This document shows positions 15,593 to 27,600 of a DNA stretch of 64,000 nt, piece by piece. Location of the stretch: IMG/VR virus record IMGVR_UViG_3300044624_000801, positions 1 to 64,000 of that record. One strand, 5' to 3'. The notes below the pieces were generated by a model. The model had not been told where the DNA came from and made no database searches. It saw only the letters and a list, made by a program, of their open reading frames with translations. This DNA comes from a virus. Within the stretch, counting starts at the first letter, position 1; each line of letters begins with the position of its first letter. The translations under genes were made by a program, and so were the position numbers.

Positions 15593-17044
15593 TTATAATA
15601 TTACACATTCAACTAGTTTGATACCAGCATCTGCATTTGTTTCTAGAGCAATAGCAAACACATTTGAATTATGTGCTGCTGAAATAACAGCAGTACCATC
15701 ATTGGCCGCTACCAATCTCTGTCCTTTGATCACAGTGCCTGCAACTTTTACAGGAACTCGTCCTTTCAAGGCAACATACACTCCTCCCTCTAAATCCTTG
15801 TTCATCATAAACGCTGGATTTTCACTGATTACACCTATTGCTCTGTCACCCGAGTTACTGGCTGTTATTTCTTTGCTGCCACCGACCGACACAACAGTTC
15901 CTACAGAATATTCTGCATCTGGCAGATATTTTTCAGCCAAGTCAGCATATTGCGCAGAAGTTGCTGTTCCATTAAAAATATTAGCAGCCAGATTACCTGA
16001 TCCGTCTCTTACTGCTACTGTGTTGATTGTAGCAGCAACTGCGGCTGTTCGATATGTTCCACCAACATTTAAACTGTCAGATTGCGTAGCAGGCCCGTTA
16101 AAACTGTTTGCATAAACAGTGGCAAATTTTAAAACTGAAGATCCTAAATCTGTAGTGTTGTCTACACCAGGTAACACATCTTCTGCTACTAATTTCAGCG
16201 GAGTTACTGTGGTGCTGGCTGATGTGGTTTGGAAGGTAATAGTATTACCAACTTGGTTTTGAATCGTAGGAGTATCACCGCCTGAGACAAAAACTCGTAG
16301 ATCATTATCGTTACCTACTCTAAAGCCCACGTCTGCAAAACTAACAAGACCGCTAAAGTTAGATGCCGATGCTAACACAAAATCACTAGAACTTAATCCG
16401 TTTAATTTTAAAGAATTACTAGAAGTTCCCCAATACACATGATCTGTTGATGTTATTCCCGAACTTGAATAAATTAAGGTAATTCCTTTTTTAACTAAAC
16501 TATAGCCAGTAATTGCATTGCTAACGTTCAAGGTAAATTCATCTGCAGAAATTATAAAAATTGTGACGCCATCGACGATGGATTCAATAACAGCATGACT
16601 ATTACCCAGTGTATCTAACACATTTCTAGATCGAAATTGTGTGGTACCGGCACCAGAAACCCCTAACGGACCTACTAGAACAAATGCGCCGCCGTCCCAT
16701 GAGTACAATTGTTTATTAACATTGTCCCACCAAAAATCACCAGTAGTCAGTCCACTAGGAGCATTAGGGCCAACTTCGGCGCCACCCGTGGTTCTAAATT
16801 TGATGCCATCGTAAAATTTAAGTTTACTGTTGGAACTGTCAAACCAAAGTTGCCCGCTTAATGGCCGAGCAGGTGCATCGGCTCCTGAAAAGTTTTCTAA
16901 TAAATGTACAAAATTTTCATTTTGTAACTCTCCATAACCGGCATAATTTTTACCAATTAATTTGATATCTAAACTACTATCAATGGTGCCGTCCTCAACT
17001 GTATAAGTTGCTGACCCGCGATATCTATCTACACTATAGGACAT
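15593..17044 (-). CDS. Tail fibre protein with shared N-terminal domain (483 aa)
   Basis: The first ~80 residues (LIGKNYAGYGELQNENFVHL, then GQLWFDSSNSKLKFYDG) are shared with the next two genes upstream and presumably attach the fibre to the baseplate. The C-terminal ~110 residues (AEKYLPDAEYSVGTVVSVGG, GRVPVKVAGTVIKGQRL) form a compact beta domain of a type found at fibre ends and resembling self-cleaving trimerisation domains of the Peptidase_G2 sort; that match is tentative. ATG 17044 is chosen over an in-frame TTG at 17050 because of the AAGGGG ribosome site. A late promoter lies at 17065-17072. Confidence 0.78.
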   Translation of the reverse strand: MSYSVDRYRGSATYTVEDGTIDSSLDIKLIGKNYAGYGELQNENFVHLLENFSGADAPARPLSGQLWFDSSNSKLKFYDGIKFRTTGGAEVGPNAPSGLTTGDFWWDNVNKQLYSWDGGAFVLVGPLGVSGAGTTQFRSRNVLDTLGNSHAVIESIVDGVTIFIISADEFTLNVSNAITGYSLVKKGITLIYSSSGITSTDHVYWGTSSNSLKLNGLSSSDFVLASASNFSGLVSFADVGFRVGNDNDLRVFVSGGDTPTIQNQVGNTITFQTTSASTTVTPLKLVAEDVLPGVDNTTDLGSSVLKFATVYANSFNGPATQSDSLNVGGTYRTAAVAATINTVAVRDGSGNLAANIFNGTATSAQYADLAEKYLPDAEYSVGTVVSVGGSKEITASNSGDRAIGVISENPAFMMNKDLEGGVYVALKGRVPVKVAGTVIKGQRLVAANDGTAVISAAHNSNVFAIALETNADAGIKLVECVIL

Positions 17045-17064
17045 TACCAAACCCCTTTATTCTA

Positions 17065-17072
17065 TATTTATA
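17065..17072 (-). promoter_or_regulatory. T4-type late promoter for the 483-aa fibre gene
   Basis: The minus strand reads TATAAATA exactly, 21 bases before the ATG at 17044, in a 34-base intergenic gap. Late-box identity 8 of 8 and correct distance support a gp55-dependent promoter giving a leader of about 15 bases. Confidence 0.75.
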
Positions 17073-17078
17073 TCAAAA

Positions 17079-18926
17079 TCACAGTCCGAGGCCCGTGGTA
17101 TAGCCAGCACCACGTTCTATGGTCTTAGCCCAGACTCCGCTTTGTATTTGAAACTGCTTGAATAGTCGTGTAACTGTGATAGTAGCACTACCAGTAGGAA
17201 CACTACCAATACTGAAATCTTCTAACACATTTTCTTGTGTAGAACCGTCTATACTTAATACGGCTTTGTAAGTTCTAGAAATCTGACTGGCTACATCAAT
17301 AGCCGTAAACTGGGCTTGAGTGCTGGTACACAGCACTTCAGCAAGAGTTCCGTTTTGATAGGATCCAGGCGGATACAGTGCAGTTAAAATAATACCCACT
17401 TTAGTGTCAATATTACCCACTGTAAAATCACTACAATCAATTGTCACTGCAAGAGTTCTGCCTTTAACAAAAGTTTCTACAGAATTTTTAGTAGCTGCAT
17501 CTTGTGCGCCAGACGGATCAGTAACATTAATAATGCGGCTGGAAACAACATCGACAACTCCAGTGCCTTGAGGAGATAATATCAAATTACCATTAACGTC
17601 CGTAGTAGAAATAGTATTACCGTCTATAAGGATATTATCAACTGTTAGTTGTGTTTGTGGTCCAAAACTAGTAATACCAGGAGCACTGGTAATACTTGCT
17701 CCTAAACTTGTTGAACTTAATACCAATTGTCCGTTTATGCGGATTTCTTTGCCAACCAATAAATTGACATTATCGCTGATATTAAATTGGCCACCACTGA
17801 CTCCATTGTCTTTTTCCCATAACATAGAGTGATTTGGTGTACCTGTAACAATAAACCCGCCACCATCTGCATAATCTTCACTGGCAGTGCTGTCACTAGA
17901 TTTTGCTAAAGTAATAACTCTATCTTCAACAGTTAAATTAGTAGTTTCTATTGTGGTAGTTGCACCTTTAACTGTTAAGCTGCCGCTGATAAAAACATCG
18001 CCGCCCACATCCAATGTGGCCACTGGGTTGGATTTATAGATACCTATTCTTTGATCAGTAGTACGGATTGTAAAAGCATCTTCTAAACCAGCACCTGTTT
18101 TGGTTCTAATTTTAAAATCTTGCCCTGTGTTGTTACTGATGTGTTCTATCAAAGTTAAACTGGTTCTAATTTCATTATTTTGATTAGGACCAAGTATTAA
18201 AGGTGTAGAGTTTTGAATTGTAACAGTGCCTACTGTGCTGGTATTTTCTTCAGTAAGCATGAAACTGCTGGTAGTTTTTAATGCACCACTAGGTGCTACC
18301 AATGCATCAGCAGCAGATGCTGTAACGTAAAATTTCTGACCAGTTAATGTACCAGGATTAAATCCTCGTCTAATTTGTCCAGTAAATCCCGTGATCGGAT
18401 TTAAAGGAGTATATGCAGTGTCTTTGCTGAAAATTCCAAGTAGACTATTACCTATCCATAGAAAAACCGCAGTGTGTTCAATCAGAAATGAATCTACTAT
18501 TGTAATAACTTCAAAACCACTTTTTCCCTGAGTATCTTTATAGACTGGACCTGCCAATGTTAAATCGACACCATCATAAAAATATAGTTGTTTATTGATA
18601 TTGTCGATCCAAAAGTCACCTTCGACAAAACTAGTAGGCTGTGATCCTGAAACAATAGGGCCACTGCCTACTCCAAAACCGGTACCGTTATATACTTTAA
18701 GACGTCCGCTTGTTGTGTCATACCATAACTGTCCTGCTATGGGATTGTTGGGTTGTGTCGAACTGGCAAAATTTTCTAGAATTTTTATAAAATTTTCATT
18801 TATATATTCACCATACCCACTGACGTTTTTACCAATTAAAGTAATATCAGTAGATGTTTGGTCAATTGCAGAATCTGCTACTTGTGCTAACAATGATCCA
18901 TCAGTTTTGTTAATATTATACGTCAT
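17079..18926 (-). CDS. Tail fibre protein with shared N-terminal domain (615 aa)
   Basis: The N-terminus (LIGKNVSGYGEYINENFIKI, then GQLWYDTTSGRLKVYNG) matches the other two fibre genes. In the middle, SLTVKGATTTIETTNLTVED and a following ITLAKSSDS segment resemble a block in the post-capsid gene at 62626, so the same module is used in two virion proteins. The C-terminal third (GTGVVDVVSSRIINVTDPSGAQDAATK) is typical of phage fibre shafts. It follows its upstream neighbour with a 5-base gap and no obvious promoter. Confidence 0.78.
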   Translation of the reverse strand: MTYNINKTDGSLLAQVADSAIDQTSTDITLIGKNVSGYGEYINENFIKILENFASSTQPNNPIAGQLWYDTTSGRLKVYNGTGFGVGSGPIVSGSQPTSFVEGDFWIDNINKQLYFYDGVDLTLAGPVYKDTQGKSGFEVITIVDSFLIEHTAVFLWIGNSLLGIFSKDTAYTPLNPITGFTGQIRRGFNPGTLTGQKFYVTASAADALVAPSGALKTTSSFMLTEENTSTVGTVTIQNSTPLILGPNQNNEIRTSLTLIEHISNNTGQDFKIRTKTGAGLEDAFTIRTTDQRIGIYKSNPVATLDVGGDVFISGSLTVKGATTTIETTNLTVEDRVITLAKSSDSTASEDYADGGGFIVTGTPNHSMLWEKDNGVSGGQFNISDNVNLLVGKEIRINGQLVLSSTSLGASITSAPGITSFGPQTQLTVDNILIDGNTISTTDVNGNLILSPQGTGVVDVVSSRIINVTDPSGAQDAATKNSVETFVKGRTLAVTIDCSDFTVGNIDTKVGIILTALYPPGSYQNGTLAEVLCTSTQAQFTAIDVASQISRTYKAVLSIDGSTQENVLEDFSIGSVPTGSATITVTRLFKQFQIQSGVWAKTIERGAGYTTGLGL

Positions 18927-18931
18927 TTTTA

Positions 18932-21028
18932 TTATCTACCAGTGTAAATGATATAGTTAACTGTCATGTAGGGATTCATGATACTGAAAGCAACCCCTAG
19001 ACTACCAGCAGTGTCAATGCCGCCACTAGTTGGAAGATATTGCCCAGTGCCGGATGCCGTAGGACCTTGTCCTGTGATATAGTTAGTATCAGGAATAACA
19101 GTGCTTGAGTTTCTAAATGCAAAAAACTGTGTTCCTGCATTGGCTCTTAAATCATGTTCGTGATCAGGAATATTAGACAATGTTAAAGATTTTTCAGCAG
19201 TACCAGACCCTGTACCCAGTGTATCAGCAGAAACATCAGTTACTCTATCTGCGTTACCTCCGCCAGCATCAATTAATATAGTCGGGTCAGCAATACTAGG
19301 TACAGTGTTGCCGTTGTCCATATTGTCTCTGCCCAATGCAAATCTTCCTCTTAAATCTGGAAGTGCAAAAGTGGCACTGCCAATAAGCAAAGATGTGGCT
19401 TTGAAGGTATAGCCTATAACTGCAAAAAGTTCAGGATAATCACCGATTCTAATTTCACTACCGTCACAGAACAAATAGCCCAACGGGGGTGCTGAACCAC
19501 CAAAGCCCATAATTGTTCCAATTGGCATAGTTGCTACGCCTTGCAACAGTGTTGTCTTGGTGAGTTTTCTTAATCCTGTACCGGGTCGATTAATTAAAAT
19601 TTCATCATTAAGTTGACTAGTAAGTGTTTCTGTTCGATTAGTTAAAAAATCTTGACTGATAGTAGTGGTAAAAGTTGCAAACCCTGCAGTACTTTGTCCA
19701 TCAAAACTTACAGTGTTGCTGGAAACTTCGCCAGCAAGTTGAAAAACAGTAGGTGAACTTAATTTACTAGCAGATCCTGTAACATTACCAGTAACACTGC
19801 CTGTTAAATTGCCAACAAATTCTTGTGATAAAATTTGATCAGCATATATCCTACGCCATGCTTTGCCGCCAGTCAGCGGTTCTGTTCCTAAATCATAAGT
19901 TCCGTCGGCGTCTGGAATCACATGATATGTAGTCGACGTGCCAGTGACTGCAAAATTACCACCTACTCTTAAATTTTTAGTTATGGCTGCGCCGCCTGCA
20001 GTCTTAATACTGCCCGTGACTAAACTAGTAGAATCAGTAGTTCCTGCAACAATTAAACTGTCACTGATTCTGATGTTACCAGTAACGTCTAACGCTTCAG
20101 CAGGTGCTGTATTGTTAATACCAACAGCCCGTGTGCTGTCGATACGCAGCACTGTAGAAGTTACTCCGTTATTGACTGTTTTAAAATCAAATGCTGATCC
20201 GTTGGCCTTGTTGTTAAATGTAGGGATATTACTGTCAATGGTGATACTTAATTCACCTGAACTACCAACAGTAAGTCCACTGGGGTTTCGAACGTTGAAC
20301 TGAAAATTTGTTGTACTTGCTGTGTCGCCACGTAAAAAACTAGAAGCCGATACTGCATTTCCACCAATTACTAAAGAATCAGCCTTTTCACTAGTGCCCC
20401 AAAACTTGTTTGGTAAACTGTTACTGTTAAAATCTTTACTAGATAGATTAAATCCTTGTCTAATTTCACTAAATCCAGAAATTGTAGATTTTGGAATAAA
20501 TGCATCTTTACTGATAATGCCGACTTTTTCGTCGCCAACAAACAAATTCAATACACTGTGAGTAATGTTACTTGCATCAACAACACTTTCAACTTCGGCA
20601 CCAGTTCTTAATCCACTGCTAAACTGTGGTCCAACCAATACCCAGTTACTGCCGGTGAACAAATAAAGTTGTTGATTATCAGTATCCGCCCACAAATCAC
20701 CTAGATTGCTGTTGGCCACTGCAGGAGCAGTGTTAGATTTTTTAATACTACCAGCAGGAGCCCAAGTTGTGCCGTCATATACCTTTAATTGATTTACCCC
20801 AGCACTGTTATCATACCATAACTGTCCTTCAACAGGATTAGTGGGTGCAGAAGTTTTGGCAAAATTTTCTAAAAGATGTAAAAAATTCTCAGCAATAATT
20901 TGTGCATAGCCAACATAATTTTTTCCCACAAAAGTTACAGGTAATTGTTGGTTAAGAGTTTGATCCTCAACTGTTATATCTGGTTTTTGAGGATTACCTG
21001 TTTCAGTATATTTGATAGTGTATGACAT
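18932..21028 (-). CDS. Tail fibre protein with C-terminal tail-collar domain (698 aa)
   Basis: It begins with the shared fibre domain (FVGKNYVGYAQIIAENFLHL, GQLWYDNSAGVNQLKVYDG). Near the C-terminus, PIGTIMGFGGSAPPLGYLFC and ATFALPDLRGRFALGRDNMD are the tail-collar signature found in T4 gp12 and many short-tail-fibre tips. This suggests the receptor-contacting or tip-folding end of a short fibre. The central region contains repeats of short beta segments (GNLTGSVTGNVTGSASKL). The start overlaps the upstream stop as TAATG. Confidence 0.85.
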   Translation of the reverse strand: MSYTIKYTETGNPQKPDITVEDQTLNQQLPVTFVGKNYVGYAQIIAENFLHLLENFAKTSAPTNPVEGQLWYDNSAGVNQLKVYDGTTWAPAGSIKKSNTAPAVANSNLGDLWADTDNQQLYLFTGSNWVLVGPQFSSGLRTGAEVESVVDASNITHSVLNLFVGDEKVGIISKDAFIPKSTISGFSEIRQGFNLSSKDFNSNSLPNKFWGTSEKADSLVIGGNAVSASSFLRGDTASTTNFQFNVRNPSGLTVGSSGELSITIDSNIPTFNNKANGSAFDFKTVNNGVTSTVLRIDSTRAVGINNTAPAEALDVTGNIRISDSLIVAGTTDSTSLVTGSIKTAGGAAITKNLRVGGNFAVTGTSTTYHVIPDADGTYDLGTEPLTGGKAWRRIYADQILSQEFVGNLTGSVTGNVTGSASKLSSPTVFQLAGEVSSNTVSFDGQSTAGFATFTTTISQDFLTNRTETLTSQLNDEILINRPGTGLRKLTKTTLLQGVATMPIGTIMGFGGSAPPLGYLFCDGSEIRIGDYPELFAVIGYTFKATSLLIGSATFALPDLRGRFALGRDNMDNGNTVPSIADPTILIDAGGGNADRVTDVSADTLGTGSGTAEKSLTLSNIPDHEHDLRANAGTQFFAFRNSSTVIPDTNYITGQGPTASGTGQYLPTSGGIDTAGSLGVAFSIMNPYMTVNYIIYTGR

Positions 21029-21639
21029 TATGCTACCTCACTCAGACCGGTTAAACTTTGAATACGCACAGTATAGTCAATTTGAATAAGTCGGTTTAAT
21101 GATTTTTGCACAGGATGAAAAATTACATGCGTCAATAACTTACTTTGACCCGTGGCGCTGTATGATTTCAGCCCTAGTTCGTCAAAAACAAAGGCACTGT
21201 CAGTGTTACTACTAGTATCAATGGCATCTTGGCCGCTAGGTTCGCCGTAATCTAATAGACAAGTGATAAACACATCCGTGTAGTTAGTACCAGTTACATG
21301 TCGTGTTTCAATTTTATTTCGTGTAGGATCAACATTGGCCACGGCTCTGTCGTCAATTACTTTGGTATAAGTTTGATTGTACAATGCTGCATTGGTGCCA
21401 ACACTGTTGGGAGTCAAATAGGTAATTATACCGGTAGGATCAACGGCTGTGCCGCCGTTACCAAAGGCCATTTCGTAAATGAATCCCTGACCTGAATTGC
21501 CAATGCTATCTGCTAATGCTACACTCATATTCTCATAATGAATGGCATTGCGTTTATTAATGGCAATTTCACCAGATTCGGGGTACCATATCTTGATGTG
21601 TCCCTCGATGTTTAATCCTGAAAAATCTCTGCTAAACAT
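21028..21639 (-). CDS. Conserved-type virion structural protein in the gp8/gp9 position (203 aa)
   Basis: The N-terminus (SGLNIEGHIKIWYPESGEIA, then NKRNAIHYENMSVALADSI) and EMAFGNGGTAVDPTG are features I associate with a conserved structural protein of T4-like marine phages. It lies between the giant gp7-position gene and the fibres, where T4 has gp8-gp9. The sequence is too divergent to equate with either. A late promoter overlaps the end of the upstream gene, and the start has a GAG-type ribosome site. Confidence 0.72.
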   Translation of the reverse strand: MFSRDFSGLNIEGHIKIWYPESGEIAINKRNAIHYENMSVALADSIGNSGQGFIYEMAFGNGGTAVDPTGIITYLTPNSVGTNAALYNQTYTKVIDDRAVANVDPTRNKIETRHVTGTNYTDVFITCLLDYGEPSGQDAIDTSSNTDSAFVFDELGLKSYSATGQSKLLTHVIFHPVQKSLNRLIQIDYTVRIQSLTGLSEVA

Positions 21640-21659
21640 AATTTGCTCTCATATTAATG

Positions 21660-21667
21660 TATTTATA
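21660..21667 (-). promoter_or_regulatory. T4-type late promoter overlapping the giant gene's stop codon
   Basis: The minus strand reads TATAAATA exactly at 21667-21660, 21 bases before the ATG at 21639. The last codon of the 4552-aa gene (TAA at 21663-21665) lies inside the box, so promoter and stop codon share bases. Confidence 0.75.
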
Positions 21668-24600
21668 GTGGCCAAACACCGGGCGCTGACTTTATAAAAT
21701 TAGCGATATTGTTGGTGCTATCCACTAAACTGGTGTCAAGATCACTCCACATTTTTCCAATCTTTTTCACAACTACAATCTTGGTATCATCGGGCGGAGT
21801 TGTTGTGAGTCTTACTGTAGAAGTTTCACCGTCAACACTGAATTCTGATTCATATTGTACATCGCCTTCGGGACTTTCTAAATGCACCGTGATATCATGC
21901 AGTTTATAAGGAACTTTCTTCAAGCGATATCCAGCCACAAAAACTTCAATTTGATCACATTGACCAAAATTTGACGGAATAGTGTTTCTATACCAAGGAG
22001 TATATACAGTACTGCCGTCATCAATAGTTGCCGGTGTTGCCTCTGGAACAAAGTTAGTGTGCAGTACATTACTGCTGTCAGTTGAAACAAAAGTTTCTAT
22101 TACTAGTTCGTCCTTGTACGGAATAGTTTCTGAAATACCAATATTGATAATATCTGTACCAGAACGATGCACAGTAGGTACACCTGTACCTAATGTACCT
22201 CTTCGCAATCTACTTAACACGTTGCCAGTTTTAGCAAAATATTCGATACGTTCACCGTTGATATACACAATACCTGGTAAATTTCCTTCAGGATTAGGAT
22301 CGTCTAGTACACTAGCGTTGTCAACTGTTATGCCTATGTCTGTTTGATTTAGATCATTTACAATAAACGTTTGCTTATTTTTATTCAATCGTTTGTAGTG
22401 TGTTCTATTCAGCATGTCTTTGAACTGCATATAAGAGTATTGTTCTGTTACAGCAGTTGGATTATATCCTATCACTGACAATTTGTCATTAGGTAATACA
22501 TCTTTAACTTCTATTGTTCTGCGATCTGCTAACAATTTCCAGTCAACGCTGTGTGTTAACAAATTACCATTTTTAATTACCCAAACAAAATCATCAGACA
22601 CAGTTGTCCTGTCTAAAACAAATAGTCCTCTTTCTTTATTTCTAAAAGTAAAATAATCAACTGTACCTGCAGTCAAACTGATTGCCGATGTAATAGTATC
22701 CGACTTACGTTGAATATCCATAACGTCGTGATTGTAAAAACTAACAATTTCAAATTCAGTTCCCGCTGGCCATACTGTGTTGACAAATTGAATAGTGCTG
22801 GCAGTCATTTTGTATTCTGCATCAGTATCAACTACTACAATTAATTTTCCGTTGTCAATATATTTACTACTGGTCAACACAACACTCACTGTGCCAAAAT
22901 CAAAAATGTATTCACTACCAACAATCAATTGTACTCCATTTAGATATACTTTTAAATTAATTGGGGCAAAAGAATACGGTGCAAATTTATGCTGTGGTAA
23001 CGAATAAATTAAATTGTTGTTAGTCAGTGTAAAATATTCAGCACTAGATGATCGTAAAATTGTTTGTCCAGTACGTACTATAACATTATTTTCATATATG
23101 TCATTGAATCCCACAACGTTTGTTAAAGAATATACAGTTGTAGATCCGTCTGTAACAATAGTTTCAGATTTAACTACGCTTGTTTTTTGTAATTCTGTAG
23201 AGTCATCACTAAAAAATTGTCGCTGAATTAGATAATTTACAATACTGCCAGATGGTGGTGGTGAAACAAATCTTATTCCAACTCGATAAGCACTTTGGTA
23301 TGTGATATCAGTTTGAAATAAATCATAGTTTAATAAATCGCCGTTGACCAATACTATAGATGTAGCGCCAGCAATCCAACTAGTATTGGTAATAAATTCC
23401 ATTGTACTACCATCTCCTACAAAATAATCAAGATCTAAAATGCCTTCGCCATTGAATGAGAAACTAGATACGGCTACATCTGAATCCAGTACAGGAGGTA
23501 CAGTAAACACTACATTTGAATTTTGCCAATCAACAGTATAATCAATGCTTTGTTCTTTGACGATGCCGTTGACTAATACTGTAATTGCCTGTTTAGAATT
23601 AGCATATTGTTTTAAACTAAAGTTTACATTAGTGCCATTGCCTTTGTAGTTGTTCCATTTAATTTTGGCACTGCCATCTCTGCTCATTGCATAAACTTTG
23701 ATAGCCACTGCATCTAAAATTTGTCCAGGGACTAATTCTTCAGGACCATGGCTGGTATCAGGAGTAACAAAATTATCACCATCTAATATAATATCATCAG
23801 GTGCAATACCAGTAGCGGTAGTGTACGCTAAGTTTCCGCCTTGTAAAATAGTATCATATTCATTTTCATTAGGTAAGAAACTGCCGTCGCTTGTGCTCTT
23901 ACGGAAAATAATCTTGTCCCCATCGTTGATGTTTAATGGATACGGATCTGTTAGATTAGGTAAATCTATAACATTTGTTATTCCGTCTCCAATAAAGGTA
24001 GACATTACTACCCAATCTTGTGCTAATTTTCTACCGTTGGGTTGAATAGTTGAGCCATCATATAGATCAAAATATGGATCATCTATACGTAAACCATTTA
24101 CATAGATGTTGATTTCTTGACCCAGTGTTGGGGTGTAAGGCAGAGTGAATACATAGGTGCTGTCGCCAACGGTTACTATATAATCATCAAAAGCAGCATC
24201 AAAGCCGTCCCACTGATCAGAAAACCAAGGCAGTGCATCCCATCCTGCACCGGCACCAAATCCTAAACCAGTAACATTGACGCCGCCGTAATCAACACCT
24301 ACTAAAAGTTGTCCAAGGTCGTTGCCTAACTGTCCTGTTGTAGGATTGTAAAAGAAATTAATTCTATCTGCCGCAGATAATAATGTAACATCTTTATAAT
24401 AATTTACTGAAACTGTTTCTCCAATGGCTGGGGCTTCATCCAAAGTAAGAACACTGTAATATGCAGTATATCCTCTAGTCACTGAAGATTTTTTAGTTAT
24501 TGTATAATTTTCTCTCAGAATTTCTTGGCCTGCTACAGTTATTGTAGATTTACCAACTTTAACATCAGCGGGCCACTTTAATATAAACTGTTTTAAACTT

Positions 24601-27600
24601 CCAGATCCAGTAAATGTTTCAGTTTCTGTAAGTTCGGTGATATAATAATTTTTACTAGTTCTGTCAAACTTTACAGACACATGCATAGATCGTACAACTT
24701 CACTTTCTATAATAGCAACTGCTTGTGCAGCAACTCCGTTTTCAGCAAGGCCGCCATCTAATATCACTGTAGGCGCTGACAAGTAACCTGTACCAGGATT
24801 AATAATTTTAATTCTGTTTACTTTTCCGTTGGCAATAAATGCTGATGCAACTGCTCCAGTGCCGTTACCAGAAATTCTTACCACAGGTGGAATAACATAG
24901 CCGCTGCCACCGTTGACAATTTCTATAGATTTAATTTTAAATCCAACATTGTCGTACCAGTTTTTCCAAGGATATTCTAACACTTGAGAACTGTTATAAA
25001 TTACAGTGTTATCAATATATCTAACATTTATTGGTTCAATTTTTCCTTCGCTGTTATATACTTGAGGCAAATCAAAATCTGAAATCATTGACGGTGCACC
25101 ATCTACTTTACTGTATGCACTGATATATTCTCGAACTTTGGTTCTGTAAGGTTTAACTTCGTTAATATAATCTTCATAATTTTCAAGATTATCATTGTTG
25201 TAGTTTACTTTTTGCTTTAGTTCTCCAGCATTGTGTGTTGCTTTAATAAAACTAGTTTTCATTAGCCAGTCAAGATACGACTGTTCACTGAGTGCATATC
25301 TAAACCCAACAAATAATAAATCTAACCAGTATTGTCTATAGTTGTCAACGAATATCTTGTTCTTTAAAGTTTCTAAAATAATGCGTAATTCGATTGTGGC
25401 TGAATTGTCATAACTGTTATTGTCATATAATCCTCCATCGAAAGTCAGTAGACTGTTTGTTAGTTTATAAAGACTAGAACTAAATTCTATTGTGCCGCGT
25501 TGACGACCAATAACTTTATAACTCTGAGTATAATCTTGACTGTTTACCTGTGCATATTTTTCTAACAATAGCCAGCCACCAGTCCCAACGTTGAAAACTT
25601 TGACAGTCTCACCTATGTTTGACTGTATCAATGGAATTTGATAAGTGTAATTTACACTGTAATCTATTTGAGTAAACTGATTGTATCCTTCAGCAAACCA
25701 ATCAATATAATTCCAGAAATTAGTTACATCGTAACTTTGACTTTTTACACGACTCCAAGTTAGAGATCCAGTGTCATAAGCATATACACTCCATCTGTTT
25801 AGTGCTTGACTATCTGACGTAACCAACACACTGTAAGGTCGCACTGACAGTGTAGTAGATGCCGTATAACCTATGCCACTGTTCAACACAGTCACTCCTG
25901 TTATTCTACCTTGTGCATCCAATGTAGTTTTTAACGAAGCATCTATACCCTTGCCTGAAATTTTTACATACGGGGCATTAGTATATCCAATTCCAGAATC
26001 TATCACTGTGGCACCTATAATTTTTCCGTCAACAATGATAGGCGTCAGTCTAGCAGACCGTAATCCGTTTGTAGATATAAATCTAATTTCTGCATCAGTG
26101 TCTAATACTCTGTCGTATACTCCTCTGGATGCTGCAGGAATATTTTCTGCTTGTTGTAAATCTGTTAGATCAAAATCATCAACCACTAATAAATTCTGTA
26201 GTATGCTGTTGGTACGTTCAATAACTTGTTTTAATGCTTCGTATCTATAGACAAACATACTTTGTCTTGGTCTAAATTCAATTCCATATTTTTTCTTAAC
26301 TGGTAAATTGATATCTGGCACAAGTCTATCATTTTTGTCTTTTCCGACAAGACTGTCAATCCATTTATTTTCAATAGCAGCCGGCACAATGCAGTCTGCA
26401 TCTTGTCGTATTAACTTCCACTGACTGTGAATGTTTACAGTATCATTGGGTACTAGCCAATACTGTACATTTAATTTAACACTGTCTGCAGACAACAGAT
26501 TTTTGCAATTAAACAAATGAATACTATTTGCCGAACCGAATGCTACAAATTTGTAATTTTGAGATTTTGGATCAGAGATCAATCGACTTACGGCTAATGC
26601 AGAAAGTGTTCGACCCTCTATATTTGCAGGAATAGTAGTTTTGTTTTTTACCCAAAAGTAATAACTGGTTTTGAAATTTTTAGTTTGCGTGTCATATCTA
26701 CGCTTTGTGCTGACAATGTTATCACCATATCTGGCTTGGCCACTAATTCCTTGCGCCAATCCTTCTTCAGTATCTGCAAGTTCATTCCATCGCGAAGGAG
26801 TAAATTTACTTTTTACCCATTCAAACACATCTATGCTGGCAGTTTCATACAGCGTGTTCCAGGTGGTATTTCTATATGCAACATCACTGTCGTAATGATC
26901 TAGAAACTTTGCACGAGTCAGATCCCACCACAATGTGCCTACAAATTTATCAGTCCAATTGGCGCCATCATCTACTATTACACTGTCAATACCTGTGCTG
27001 TAAGTTGCAGGATCGTAATATGTTTTGTACTTTATTTCTTGATCTGCAACTCCTGCAATTTTTCCCCTAATAGGATCAATAGTATCAATATAACTGATTA
27101 ATTGATTAGTATCAGCATTATAAAAATATAACTTTTTAATCTTATCAATGTCAACATAGTCCGCTTGCTGATGCAGAATAGACCAACTGTAACTAGTACC
27201 TGGACGATTATACAACCATATTGCACCGGCAGACGGTAAATTATTATAAGTTGCTAACGGCGCAGACACTAGAACATTGTATCTTGATGTTTCTATTACA
27301 GAACCATATCCATCATCTTGTATTTCTAGATAAGTTTTTAAACTTTCACCATATACATAGTTGTTTAGATATTTGTCATAGATATCAACCCGGCCACTGT
27401 CAACGAATGTGTCTGTCAGCGACATGTTGTTTCCGTCGAACGTAGTTGGTGTGGCCAAACTGATATCAAACGTAATTGTTATTGAACTGTCGCCACGTTT
27501 GGCAAAAATTGCTAGAGATTTGTCGTCATCAAAAAATCTCACCGTGCTGCCAAATTGCTCAGCAACTTCTGCATATTTCTTTTTAATAATTTGTAAATCG

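Noticed and set aside
23698-24045. Plus-strand open frames of 60-125 codons opposite the giant protein and other minus-strand structural genes
   Set aside because: They are antisense shadows without ribosome sites; sequence composition follows the reverse of the coding frame.
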